A DNA stretch of 64,000 nt from Bacteroidales bacterium (lineage in GTDB: Bacteria; Bacteroidota; Bacteroidia; Bacteroidales; P3), in the NCBI GenBank assembly GCA_017480225.1, contig JAFVBB010000013.1:1-64000 (forward strand), written 5' to 3'. The notes below the pieces were generated by a model. The model saw only the letters and a program-made list of their open reading frames with translations, had not been told where the DNA came from and ran no database searches. Made by a program: the position numbers and the translations under genes. Below are positions 32,541 through 41,082 of the stretch, in pieces (position 1 is the stretch's first letter; each line of letters starts with the position of its first letter).

Positions 32541-33922
32541 AACTGGAAGTATATGAAGGGCATCTCGCCCGTGGGTTGCATTGTCAGTATGATGAACAGC
32601 AGCAGGCAGTACAGCGCCCACCTGGCGGCACGGCTGCGCGGCAGTGCGGGCAGCCCGTCGGCACGGTGCCTTCCTGCCCACTCCACGGCCATCATCGCCG
32701 CCGCCGCCAGCGGCGCGTGCCAGCCCGTGGCAAGCCACTCGCCGCCGTGCGCCAGCCCGGCGAAGTAGTGCAGCGCGAAGCCTGTCGAGGGCGACCGAAA
32801 GATCACCCATCCCGCCGTGGCCAGCAGGAAGGTCAGCACGCAGAGCGGCAGGGTGCGCGCCGAGGCCTCGCGCCGCTGACGCCTGCCTGTCAGCAGGCCT
32901 GGCGTGAAGAGCACTGCGTGGTAGAGTCCCCACAGCACGAAGGTCCACCCAGCGCCGTGCCACAGTCCGCTCAGCAGGAAGACCACGAAGGTGTTGGCCA
33001 CCGTGCGCCAGCGCCCCCGGCGGCTGCCGCCGAGCGGCAGGTACACGTAGTCGCGCAGCCACGACGTGAGGCTCATGTGCCACCGCCGCCAGAAGTCGGC
33101 CATGCCTGTGGCGAAATAGGGCGTGGCGAAGTTGCGCCGCAGGCCGATGCCGAACAGGCGCGCGCAGCCTATGGCCAGGTCGCTGTAGCCCGAGAAGTCG
33201 GCGTAAATCTGTATGGCGAAGAGCACCGCCGCCGCCGCCAGCGTGCCGCCGCCGAAGCGCGAGGGGTCGGCGAAGACCGCGTCGACGTAGAGGGCGCACC
33301 TGTCGGCCACCACCACCTTCTTGAACATGCCCCACAGCATCAGCCTCAAGCCCTGCACGGCGGCCTCGCGGTTGAACGAGCGCGGCTTGAGGAACTGCGG
33401 CAGCAGCGAGTCGGCCCTCTCGATGGGGCCTGCCACCAGCTGCGGGAAGAAGCTCACGTAGGCAAAGAAAGCCGCCGCGTCGCGCGTGGGCTGCACCGTG
33501 CGCCGGTACACGTCGACCGTGTAGCTCAGCGCCTGGAAGGTGTAGAACGATATGCCCACCGGCAGCACCAGCCCCAGCACCCACCGCTCCGGCGGCAGCC
33601 CCAGCAGCCGGGCAAGCTCGGCCGCGAAGAAGTCGTGGTATTTGAACAGCGCCAGCACGCCCAGGTTCAGCGCCACGTTGGCCCACAGCACCGCCCGCCT
33701 CGCCGCCTGCCTCCGCGTGGAGCCGAGCAGCAGCCCCGACGCCCAGGCCATCGCCGACACGCCCGCTATCAGGCACAGGAAGCGGGCGTCCCAGCAGGCA
33801 TAGAAGAAGTAGCTGGCGGCCACGACGAAAAGGTTCTGCCAGCGCAGCGAGCCGCGCAGCAGCCAGTACACCGCAAATACCACAGGCAGGAAGAGCGCGA
33901 ATTTCAGTGAGTTGAATAGCAT
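32537..33922 (-). CDS. MBOAT-family O-acyltransferase (AlgI-like)
   Basis: 461 residues from the ATG giving MLFNSLKFALFLPVV; longer upstream starts add no signal. About ten membrane helices. MSLTSWLRDYVYLPLGGSR and SGLWHGAGWTFVLWGLYH are the MBOAT core, with the invariant His in LWHGAGW. This type transfers acyl groups across the membrane to cell-surface glycans. It is the first gene of the MBOAT-SGNH-anmK operon. Confidence 0.94.
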   Translation of the reverse strand: MLFNSLKFALFLPVVFAVYWLLRGSLRWQNLFVVAASYFFYACWDARFLCLIAGVSAMAWASGLLLGSTRRQAARRAVLWANVALNLGVLALFKYHDFFAAELARLLGLPPERWVLGLVLPVGISFYTFQALSYTVDVYRRTVQPTRDAAAFFAYVSFFPQLVAGPIERADSLLPQFLKPRSFNREAAVQGLRLMLWGMFKKVVVADRCALYVDAVFADPSRFGGGTLAAAAVLFAIQIYADFSGYSDLAIGCARLFGIGLRRNFATPYFATGMADFWRRWHMSLTSWLRDYVYLPLGGSRRGRWRTVANTFVVFLLSGLWHGAGWTFVLWGLYHAVLFTPGLLTGRRQRREASARTLPLCVLTFLLATAGWVIFRSPSTGFALHYFAGLAHGGEWLATGWHAPLAAAAMMAVEWAGRHRADGLPALPRSRAARWALYCLLLFIILTMQPTGEMPFIYFQF

Positions 33923-34075
33923 TGGGGCATCGATTCCAGTCCTGCGAGAAGAAACGCGCCACCTTGTGCCATATTGTGCCGCAGGGCACATTTTTTGGCG
34001 GCCTGGTTCCGACAGGTGTGCATGAAGGTATTGTTTCACAAATGGTTACGATTGACAATCTTTGTATTGCTTTGA

Positions 34076-34214
34076 AAACCAGCCTGCAAGGGTATCAAGT
34101 CCGTGTCAACACCGTCTGTTCTTCGATTGTTCTCCGATTGTTCTTCGATTGTTCTTCGATTTAGTATCGGAGAACAATCGAAGAACAATCGGACATCAAT
34201 CGGAGAACAGGCAG
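34076..34214 (+). repeat. Hairpin element, copy 4 (GGACATCA subtype)
   Basis: Head AAAACCAGCCTGCAAGGG, core 34112-34214: left A-B-A-A, loop TTAGT, right B', A', the variant ATCGGACATCA, B'. The order of right-arm units is the same as in copies 2 and 5. It lies between two divergent genes. The stretch 33923-34075 holds no other feature I can support. Confidence 0.95.
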
Positions 34215-34310
34215 TCCTGCCGCGCTGCGGAGCCGGGGCGCGCCGCCCCTCCGGCCAGGCCGTTGCCCGGAGGGTATCTGTCCAAGGCGAATTTTTGTTG
34301 CCGCGCGGCG

Positions 34311-34352
34311 CAATAAAAACTGCCGCGTGGCGTTAGCAGTGCAGTTTTTATT
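34311..34352 (+). repeat. CAATAAAA-type motif with inverted repeat
   Basis: CAATAAAAACTGC, 17 bases, then GCAGTTTTTATT: a 12-bp inverted repeat. The first part also matches the motif found before the DPP IV, phosphoesterase and 280-residue membrane protein genes. It lies 119 bases before the next start codon. Confidence 0.5.
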
Positions 34353-34429
34353 TTTCAGGCAGGGAGTCTCCCACGTGCGTGCCCGCTGAAAACACACAAT
34401 GTAGTACAAACCCCTAAAACAACCGGAAA

Positions 34430-35467
34430 ATGGAGAAAAAAGACCTCCTGAAAGAGACAGTTGAACACATCGACATCAAGAAGTACGACTCGACCGAGCT
34501 GATTGACGCCATGCGCCGCATGTCGTTCACCAGCCGCGACACCGCGCGCGCCGCTGACATCCTCTGCCAGATGCTGGCCGAGAAGGACTGCACCAACATC
34601 CTCACCATTGCGGGCTCGACCAGCGCCGCCGGGTGTATGCAGGTGTACGTCGACATGGTGCGCAACAAGATGGTCGACGCCGTGGTGAGCACCGGCGCGA
34701 GCATCATCGACATGGACCTCTTCGAGGCCCTGGGCTTCAAGCACTATATCGGCACGAAGGAGAACGTCATCCCCGACACCAAGCTGCGCGAGCTCTACAT
34801 TGACCGCATCTACGACACCTTCATCGACGAGGAGGAGCTGCAGGCCTGCGACCAGGCCACGTGCGACGTGGCCGACAGCCTCGAGCCTCGCCCCTACAGC
34901 AGCCGCGAGTTCCTCTACGAGGTGGGCAAGTGGCTGGCCTCCGGCCACGGCGTGAAGAAGGACAGCCTCATTCAGACCTGCTACGAGTGCGGCGTGCCCA
35001 TCTTCTGCCCCGCCTTCAGTGACAGCAGCGCTGGCTTCGGCATAGGCAAGCACCAGTGGCTCCGCCGCCACGAGGGCAAGCCCTACGTGAGCATCGACTC
35101 TGTGGCCGACTTCCTGGAGCTCACCGAGATCAAGATGAACGCCCCCGAGAGCGGCCTCTTCATGGTGGGCGGCGGCACGCCGAAGAACTTCGCGCAAGAC
35201 ACTGTGGTCTGCGCCGAGATCCTTGGCAAGGAGGTGCCGATGCACAAGTATGCCATCCAGATCACCGTGGCCGACGTGCGCGACGGCGCCTGCTCGAGCA
35301 GCACCCTGCTCGAGGCCGGCAGCTGGGGCAAGGTGAGCGAGGAGCTGCAGCAGATGGTCTACGCCGAGGGCACCACCGTCATCCCCGCCATAGTGAGCTA
35401 TGCCTACCACAACGGCGCATGGCGCGAGCGTGAGTACAAGAACTGGCAGCGCCTGTTCCAGAAATAA
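34430..35467 (+). CDS. Deoxyhypusine synthase-like protein
   Basis: 345 residues, cytosolic. It reads as the DHS fold: AGSTSAAGCMQVYVDM, VSTGASIIDMD, GGTPKNF and DGACSSSTLLEAGSWGK. The catalytic lysine of the family fits Lys301 in SWGKVS. True deoxyhypusine synthases modify eIF5A, which bacteria lack. Bacterial homologues are thought to act on small polyamines, for example to make homospermidine. Function here is therefore inferred only as an NAD-dependent aminobutyl transferase. It is monocistronic with a terminator. Confidence 0.88.
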   Translation: MEKKDLLKETVEHIDIKKYDSTELIDAMRRMSFTSRDTARAADILCQMLAEKDCTNILTIAGSTSAAGCMQVYVDMVRNKMVDAVVSTGASIIDMDLFEALGFKHYIGTKENVIPDTKLRELYIDRIYDTFIDEEELQACDQATCDVADSLEPRPYSSREFLYEVGKWLASGHGVKKDSLIQTCYECGVPIFCPAFSDSSAGFGIGKHQWLRRHEGKPYVSIDSVADFLELTEIKMNAPESGLFMVGGGTPKNFAQDTVVCAEILGKEVPMHKYAIQITVADVRDGACSSSTLLEAGSWGKVSEELQQMVYAEGTTVIPAIVSYAYHNGAWREREYKNWQRLFQK

Positions 35468-35490
35468 GCCGCAGGCCGCGCGCAACCCTT

Positions 35491-35527
35491 GCGGAGGGCT
35501 CCCCACGGGCGGAGCCCTCCGCGCTTT
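35491..35527 (+). terminator. Terminator of the DHS-like gene
   Basis: GCGGAGGGCTC pairs with GAGCCCTCCGC across CCCACGGGCG, followed by GCTTTT. Confidence 0.8.
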
Positions 35528-35539
35528 TCGGCCTCGGCA

Positions 35540-35577
35540 CAATAAAAGCGGCGGGGGCGCGTTGATGGTGGCAAAAA
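35540..35577 (+). repeat. CAATAAAA-type motif before the DPP IV gene
   Basis: CAATAAAAGCGGCG, then GGGCGCGTTGATGGTGGCAA. It is nearly identical to the sequence before the phosphoesterase gene at 54645 and lies 60 bases before the start codon. Confidence 0.6.
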
Positions 35578-35599
35578 AGCAAACACATACACTGACGAC

Positions 35600-37597
35600 A
35601 TGAAGAAACTTGTACTCATTGCGCTGGCGCTGGCCTCGGCGGCTTTCGCCACGGCGCAGGGCAAACTGCTGCAGTGGGACCAGCTGATGTCCCGCGAACT
35701 CTACCCCCAGCGCGCCATGTGGGGCTTCCAGTTTGTGCCCGGCTCGGGCAAGGTGGTGTACCACACCGTCGACGGCCTGCGCCTCTTCGACGGCAAGAAG
35801 GAGGTGTCCGTCACGCAGGAGGAGGTGAGCCGCATGATGGGCGTGGGCACGCAGCCCAGAGCCAACGAGCGCGTGGAGAAGAGGGACGGCAGCCTCTACG
35901 TCGACGGCCGCATGGTGGCTGCCGGCGACGGCTACAACATAGTGGTGGGCGAGAGCGTGCACCGCAACGAGTTCGGCATCAACGGCGGCCTCTTCTGGTC
36001 GCCCGACGACAGCCGCCTGGCTTTCTACCGCATGGACCAGAGCATGGTGGGCGACTACCCGCTGGTGAACACCAAGGCGCGCGAGGCCGAGCCGATGCCC
36101 ATCAAGTACCCCATGGCCGGAATGAAGAGCCACGAGGTGGAGGTGGGTGTTTACGACTGCGCCTCGCAGCGTACCGTCTACCTCAAGACCCGCCGCGACA
36201 CCACGGTGCACGAGCGCGAGATGTACCTCACCAACATCGCCTGGAGCCCCGACGGGCAGAGCATCTACATCGCCAAGGTGAACCGCGAGCAGAACCACAT
36301 GTGGATGGAGCAGTATTCGGCATCCACCGGCCTGCTTGAGAAGGTGCTCTTCGAGGAAGAGAATCCGCGCTACGTGGAGCCCTGCGAACCCATGGTCTTC
36401 ACCCCCAAGGGCGACCAGTTCCTCTGGTTTTCGATGCGCGACGGCTACAAGCACCTCTACCTCTACAACAAGGACGGCTCGCTGGTGAGGCAAGTCACCA
36501 AGGGTGAATACGAGGTCGAGGGCTTCATCCAGTTCGACAAGAAGGGTGAGAACATTTTCGTCTATGCCAACAAGGACAACCTGGCTGGGCGCGACGCCTG
36601 GAGGGTGAACCTCAAGTCGGGCGAGATGTGGTGCGTCACGGGCGGCGTTGGCGGCACCCACAGCGTGGCTGTCAGCGAGAACGGCGACAGGGTGGTCGAC
36701 GTCTACTCGTCGGTGACGGTGCCTGCCACAGCCTCCTACTACACCGTAAAATACAACAAGAAAGGCAACGCCGTCAGGGTGGGGCAGGAGCTCTACAGGG
36801 CGGAGAACCCGCTCAAGGACTATGCCATGCCGGGTGTGAAGCTGGGCACGATAAAGGCAGCCGACGGCAAGACTGACCTCTACTACCGCCTCATGACGCC
36901 GCCTGACATGAAGCCCGGCGAGAAGTACCCCACACTCGTCTACGTCTACGGAGGCCCTCACTCGCAGCTGGTCACCGATTCGTGGCTGGCCGGTGGCAAC
37001 CTCTACTTCACCTTCCTGGCGCAGCAGGGCTATGTGGTGTTCACCCTCGACAACCGTGGCACCGACAACCGTGGCTTCGAGTTTGAGAGTTGCACCCACC
37101 GCCACCTCGGCGAGGTGGAGATGGCCGACCAGATGGAGGGTGTGAAGTTCCTTAAGAACCTGCCCTACGTAGACAGCGAGCGCATGGGGGTTGAGGGCTG
37201 GAGCTTCGGCGGCTTCATGACCATCACCATGAAACTGGCGCACCCAGAGGTGTTCAAGGTGGGCTGCGCCGGTGGCCCGGTCATCGACTGGAAGTGGTAC
37301 GAGATAATGTACGGCGAGCGCTATATGGACACTCCGCAGGAGAACCCCGCGGGCTACGAGGCCGTCTCGTTGCTTGGCAAGGCCAAAAACCTCGAGGGTC
37401 GCCTGCTGGTCATACAGGGCGCCGAGGACAACACCGTTGTCCCCCAGCACAGCACCGAGTTCATCGAGCGTTGCATCAACAACCTAAAGCAGGTCGACTA
37501 CTTCGCATATCCCCACCACGAGCACAACGTGATGGGCCGCGAGCGCCTGCACCTCTACAAGAAGATGTTCGACTACTACGAGGCGTTCTTGCGCTAA
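35600..37597 (+). CDS. Dipeptidyl peptidase IV-like S9 peptidase
   Basis: 665 residues, signal peptide MKKLVLIALALASAAFATAQ. The N-terminal beta-propeller runs to about residue 410 and contains repeats such as FWSPDDSRLAFYR and AWSPDGQSIYIAKV. The catalytic domain shows Ser535 in GWSFGG, Asp610 in GAEDNTVV and His642 in HHEHN. The enzyme cuts dipeptides from peptides in the periplasm. It is monocistronic, ending in a 20-bp hairpin terminator. Confidence 0.95.
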   Translation: MKKLVLIALALASAAFATAQGKLLQWDQLMSRELYPQRAMWGFQFVPGSGKVVYHTVDGLRLFDGKKEVSVTQEEVSRMMGVGTQPRANERVEKRDGSLYVDGRMVAAGDGYNIVVGESVHRNEFGINGGLFWSPDDSRLAFYRMDQSMVGDYPLVNTKAREAEPMPIKYPMAGMKSHEVEVGVYDCASQRTVYLKTRRDTTVHEREMYLTNIAWSPDGQSIYIAKVNREQNHMWMEQYSASTGLLEKVLFEEENPRYVEPCEPMVFTPKGDQFLWFSMRDGYKHLYLYNKDGSLVRQVTKGEYEVEGFIQFDKKGENIFVYANKDNLAGRDAWRVNLKSGEMWCVTGGVGGTHSVAVSENGDRVVDVYSSVTVPATASYYTVKYNKKGNAVRVGQELYRAENPLKDYAMPGVKLGTIKAADGKTDLYYRLMTPPDMKPGEKYPTLVYVYGGPHSQLVTDSWLAGGNLYFTFLAQQGYVVFTLDNRGTDNRGFEFESCTHRHLGEVEMADQMEGVKFLKNLPYVDSERMGVEGWSFGGFMTITMKLAHPEVFKVGCAGGPVIDWKWYEIMYGERYMDTPQENPAGYEAVSLLGKAKNLEGRLLVIQGAEDNTVVPQHSTEFIERCINNLKQVDYFAYPHHEHNVMGRERLHLYKKMFDYYEAFLR

Positions 37598-37622
37598 AAG
37601 CAGGGCGCCTGTTGTGCAACTT

Positions 37623-37672
37623 GTCGTGTAACTGTCACCATGTCCACATGGTGACAGTTACACGACTTTTTT
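37623..37672 (+). terminator. Terminator of the DPP IV gene with 20-bp perfect stem
   Basis: GTCGTGTAACTGTCACCATG pairs without mismatch with its complement around a TCCA loop and is followed by six T. Confidence 0.9.
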
Positions 37673-37940
37673 GTGCACATTTTCATGACGCGGCGTGGCA
37701 AAAAGGGTAGGCCTTGTGTTTTATTGATGGAGGAAGGAATGATTTCGGAGCCGAATAAAATGAACTCTTTGCAGACGCAGCGCCTTGCTTACGAAATACA
37801 CGACGCCGAAGTCGTCGTATTGGTACGGACACTACGAAGAGAGATAGTTATTTCCCTATCCTGTCCGATATGTTGTTCATTAGAATAATACTTATTTAGG
37901 CAGTGGTGGCCTGTTTCGGATAGGAAAAGTGAGATAAATT
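37673..37940. other. AT-richer intergenic stretch, no gene recognised
   Basis: About 270 bases of lower GC between the DPP IV terminator and the next one. A short plus-strand frame exists but its product has no signal peptide, motif or family resemblance. There is a small inverted repeat (ACGAC/GTCGT). It could be a decayed insertion. Confidence 0.4.
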
Positions 37941-37981
37941 GGGCGACAGCCTTATCTGTAAAAGATAGATGGTTGTCGCCC
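37941..37981 (-). terminator. Terminator of the CsgG-like gene
   Basis: GGGCGACA..AGATA-type stem: on the minus strand GGGCGACAACC pairs with GGCTGTCGCCC, with an extra ATCT/AGAT helix in the middle. A T run is weak. Confidence 0.6.
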
Positions 37982-38012
37982 ATTGCCTTTTTATGCAATG
38001 AGAGTGGATGTT

Positions 38013-39029
38013 TCAGTATAAAGCGGTGTATAGTTTAGAGATAGCAAGACTGTATGAGAAAAATCCATAGAATAAACCATTGGTCGATGCCCCCAATCCG
38101 AAATTAAAGTTCTTGTAGCCAATACCAAGAGCTATGTTTGCAAAAAAGTGACTATATGTTTCAGTCCAAAAGAAAACATAATCATCCTCACCGTAATCAT
38201 AATGAAAAACATCCTCGTCAGCGGGTGCAAATGCAAGAAGTCCTATTTTGGCATTTGCAAATAGTGACCATTTGTATAATGGAGTTCGATATTCTATCTC
38301 TGCATAGATTGGCATGGCAGGCTGCCAGAACCCTCTATAATCTACAAATTCCCCGTTCTCATCATAACATCTTACTACCGATGCACCAAACCCCAAACCT
38401 GCGCCAACCAGAAAACTTGAGGTTATTTGGCGGTTATAGGCAATGGAAACCATTATGTCCGGGGCGCCGGCACTAAACCGCAGGTAGTCACCAGTTGGAC
38501 GATAAAGAGGATTTACTTTTTGGGGCTTTTCTGGTTCGGGGATGGGTTCAGGCTCGCGGTAGAACTCCACCAGCGGTATTTTGCGCGACATGCGCTCGGC
38601 AATGGCACGCATGGTCTCGCGGTAGGAGGTTCCTTCTGACCACTCAGCTCCATCTTTGGCTATGATGGCGCCCGTTTCTACATTCACGGCGCGGATGTCA
38701 ATGTTGTACTGCCCCATGGCACGGTTGACGTCGCCAATCACGATGACAGGCACGTTCAGTATCCGTCCCAATCGGGTCATTTCGACTTCGGTTATCGTGT
38801 CGCCTTGAATCTTGTGTTCGTCCAGTATGCGCTTCACTCGCGTACGCTCCACAACGATGTAGCCTGTTGGTTCGAAATAGGTGTTGAAAATGGCAGAGAG
38901 GCCGTCGATTTCACTTTGCTTCACGTTCACTCCCGCGCTGAAGTCGAGCACTGCAATTCGAGGCTGTGCAACGGCAGACATCATGGAGGCCATCATGATG
39001 AGAACAAGGGTTGTCCATTTAGATTTCAT
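38013..39029 (-). CDS. CsgG-like periplasmic domain fused to an outer-membrane-type domain
   Basis: 338 residues from ATG, signal peptide MKSKWTTLVLIMMASMMSAVA. Residues ~25-165 (RIAVLDFSAGVNVK, YIVVERTRVKRILDEH, VIVIGDVNRAMGQYNID) match the CsgG/HfaB fold that forms secretion pores or envelope lipoprotein scaffolds. After a Pro/Glu linker, the C-terminal half alternates aromatic and polar residues (SFLVGAGLGFGASVVR and later GLFYGFFSYSLAISK), like a small barrel. It lacks a lipobox Cys. The combination is uncommon. The leader is long. Confidence 0.75.
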   Translation of the reverse strand: MKSKWTTLVLIMMASMMSAVAQPRIAVLDFSAGVNVKQSEIDGLSAIFNTYFEPTGYIVVERTRVKRILDEHKIQGDTITEVEMTRLGRILNVPVIVIGDVNRAMGQYNIDIRAVNVETGAIIAKDGAEWSEGTSYRETMRAIAERMSRKIPLVEFYREPEPIPEPEKPQKVNPLYRPTGDYLRFSAGAPDIMVSIAYNRQITSSFLVGAGLGFGASVVRCYDENGEFVDYRGFWQPAMPIYAEIEYRTPLYKWSLFANAKIGLLAFAPADEDVFHYDYGEDDYVFFWTETYSHFFANIALGIGYKNFNFGLGASTNGLFYGFFSYSLAISKLYTALY

Positions 39030-39124
39030 CCTTTGGTTCGTTTTGGTTTCGGCCAGCGCCACGACCGCCTGTTTTTACCACAAAACGAAGCGTGGCACTG
39101 TACACCACTTCCTCTGATGTAGGT

Positions 39125-39221
39125 CGTGAGAATTACCTTTGAAATGCAGAAATGGGAAAGTCCACGCAACAATGCGCAAACCGTTGTGCGTCCCACTGCA
39201 TTTCGATTTGAATTTCTCACG
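39125..39221 (-). other. 97-nt imperfect palindrome in the leader of the CsgG-like gene
   Basis: CGTGAGAA pairs with TTCTCACG, AATGCAG with CTGCATT, TGGG with CCCA and ACGCA with TGCGT, all nested around a 12-base apex. It lies between the promoter and the start codon, so it could be a structured 5' leader. It matches no riboswitch class I know. Confidence 0.5.
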
Positions 39222-39276
39222 TTCACATCAGCAGCCGAGGCATAACGCTTCGTGATTCCGACTGTTGGAATCGGTG

Positions 39277-39308
39277 CAAAAATATGCACTTTTCGGTGAA
39301 TGACCAAA
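39277..39308 (-). promoter_or_regulatory. Promoter of the CsgG-like gene
   Basis: On the minus strand TTTG, 20 bases, TATTTTTG. It gives a leader of about 240 bases containing the large palindrome. Confidence 0.7.
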
Positions 39309-39427
39309 TTTATTTCGCATCATTCATAAAAACAGCATGTTCCTACGCCTTGGCTTGACAACCGCCATGCCGATGCCATGGGCAATAAACTGTGGCCGAG
39401 ATGCGTTATGCGGGCATAAACATCAAA

Positions 39428-40918
39428 ATGCAACAATCTATGACACAAGACAGCACTATTCAGTCGCCCCTGGCGGGGCTTCAGCCGGCAAGGGTGTGGC
39501 ACTGGTTCGGCGAGATAATGCGTATTCCGCGTCCGTCGAAGCATGAGGAGCGCATCTCGGCTTTCCTTGCGGAGTGGGGCAAGAGCCACGGCATCGAGAC
39601 CCATACCGACAGTTTGGGCAATGTCCTTATCAGAAAGCCCGCCAGCGAGGGCTACGAGCAGAGTCCCGGCGTGTGCCTGCAGGCGCACATGGACATGGTG
39701 TGCGAGAAAAACTCCGACAAGCAGTTCGATTTCATGACGGACGCCATCCAGCCGGTGCTCGACGGGGAGTGGCTCACTGCCGACGGCACAACCCTCGGCG
39801 CCGACGATGGCATAGGCGTGGCCGCCATACTGGCCATTCTTGAGGACGACACCATACAGCATCCGGCTCTGGAGGCTCTGATCACCGTCGACGAGGAGAC
39901 CGGGCTCACCGGCGCCATGGGACTTCGTACCGACTGGCTGCGGAGCGAGGTGCTGCTCAACTTCGACGACGAGGACGAGGGTGAATACTGCATCGGCTGC
40001 GCTGGCGGGGTCGACACCACCGTGGAGCTCGACTACACCACCGAGCCCCTGCCTGCAGCCGACGGCTACAAGGCCTTCTCCCTGCGCCTGTTCGGGCTGA
40101 AGGGCGGCCACAGTGGCGACGACATCAACCGTGGACGTGGCTGCGCGATTAAGCTCATCAACCGCATGTTGTGGGAGGGCACATTCAACCACGGCATGAG
40201 GATTGCCAGTTTCGAGGGCGGCAACCTCCGCAATGCCATCGCCCGCGAGGCCGAGGCAGTGGTGGCTGTGCCGAAGGGCGAGGAGCTGGCTTTCCGCGCC
40301 ATGGTGGCACGCATGGGCGAGGCTGTGCGCTTCGAGTTCCGCTCCACCGAGCCGGGCTTGGCCACCGAGCTCGCCGAGTTCGCCATGCCGGCCATGGTGA
40401 TTGACAGGCCAAGCCAGGAGCGCCTTGTGAACCTGCTCTATGCCTGTGCCCACGGCGTGCTGGCCATGAGCCGCGAGATACCCGATTTCGTGGAGACGAG
40501 CACCAACCTGGCAAGCGTGAAGATGAAGGACGGCGTGTTCCATTTTGCCACCAGCCAGCGCAGCTCTGTGGAGAGTGCCAAGAAGGCAGCCGCGCAGAAG
40601 ATTGAGGCCACCTTCCGCCTGGCAGGTGCCAGGGTGAGCCACAGCGACGGCTATCCAGGGTGGACGCCCAACCCCGACAGCCGTGTGCTGAAGGTGGGTG
40701 TCGACGTCTATCGCCGCATGTACGGCAAGGAGCCGGTGGTCCGCGCCATACATGCTGGCCTGGAGTGCGGCCTCATTGGCGAGAAATACCCCAAGATGGA
40801 CATGATCAGCTACGGCCCCACGCTTCGGGGAGTGCACAGCCCCGACGAGCGCATCGAGATAAAGACCGTTGGCATGTTCTGGAACCAGACCCTCGAGATA
40901 CTGAAGCAGCTCAAATAG
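39428..40918 (+). CDS. pepD: Aminoacyl-histidine dipeptidase (PepD-type, M20)
   Basis: 496 residues from the chosen ATG (MQQSMTQDS); an ATG four codons later is also plausible. Metal ligands are visible: His in LQAHMDMVCEK, Asp in GADDGIGVAA and Glu-Glu in DEETGLTGA. GGHSGDDI is the M20 family's later His block. The enzyme hydrolyses Xaa-His and related dipeptides in the cytoplasm. Monocistronic, with a bidirectional terminator. Confidence 0.94.
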   Translation: MQQSMTQDSTIQSPLAGLQPARVWHWFGEIMRIPRPSKHEERISAFLAEWGKSHGIETHTDSLGNVLIRKPASEGYEQSPGVCLQAHMDMVCEKNSDKQFDFMTDAIQPVLDGEWLTADGTTLGADDGIGVAAILAILEDDTIQHPALEALITVDEETGLTGAMGLRTDWLRSEVLLNFDDEDEGEYCIGCAGGVDTTVELDYTTEPLPAADGYKAFSLRLFGLKGGHSGDDINRGRGCAIKLINRMLWEGTFNHGMRIASFEGGNLRNAIAREAEAVVAVPKGEELAFRAMVARMGEAVRFEFRSTEPGLATELAEFAMPAMVIDRPSQERLVNLLYACAHGVLAMSREIPDFVETSTNLASVKMKDGVFHFATSQRSSVESAKKAAAQKIEATFRLAGARVSHSDGYPGWTPNPDSRVLKVGVDVYRRMYGKEPVVRAIHAGLECGLIGEKYPKMDMISYGPTLRGVHSPDERIEIKTVGMFWNQTLEILKQLK

Positions 40919-40939
40919 ACGCAGCCCTCCGGACTGCAT

Positions 40940-40973
40940 AAAAAGGGCGTGCGCACATGCGCACGCCCTTTTT
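40940..40973. terminator. Bidirectional terminator after pepD
   Basis: AAAAAGGGCGTGCGCA pairs perfectly with TGCGCACGCCCTTTTT across a 2-base loop, with A and T runs on the two sides. Confidence 0.9.
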
Positions 40974-41028
40974 GCTTGTGTGCCGCAGCCGTGGCAATGC
41001 GCAGGAAATCAGCCGTTATGGCGGAGTG

Positions 41029-41060
41029 TTTGCTCACAACGACTTTTTTTACTAATTTTG
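41029..41060 (+). promoter_or_regulatory. Promoter of the cation/proton antiporter gene
   Basis: TTTG, 20 bases, TAATTTTG, 22 bases before the ATG. Strong consensus match. Confidence 0.85.
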
Positions 41061-41082
41061 CAAACTTCAGATACTACCGTTC

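Noticed and set aside
34355-37450. 1031-codon antisense frame across the DHS-like and DPP IV genes
   Set aside because: Same GC artefact; it spans two well-recognised genes and a terminator on the other strand.
39125-39221. Riboswitch of a known class
   Set aside because: No conserved core of TPP, cobalamin, SAM or other classes could be recognised; kept only as an unclassified palindrome.
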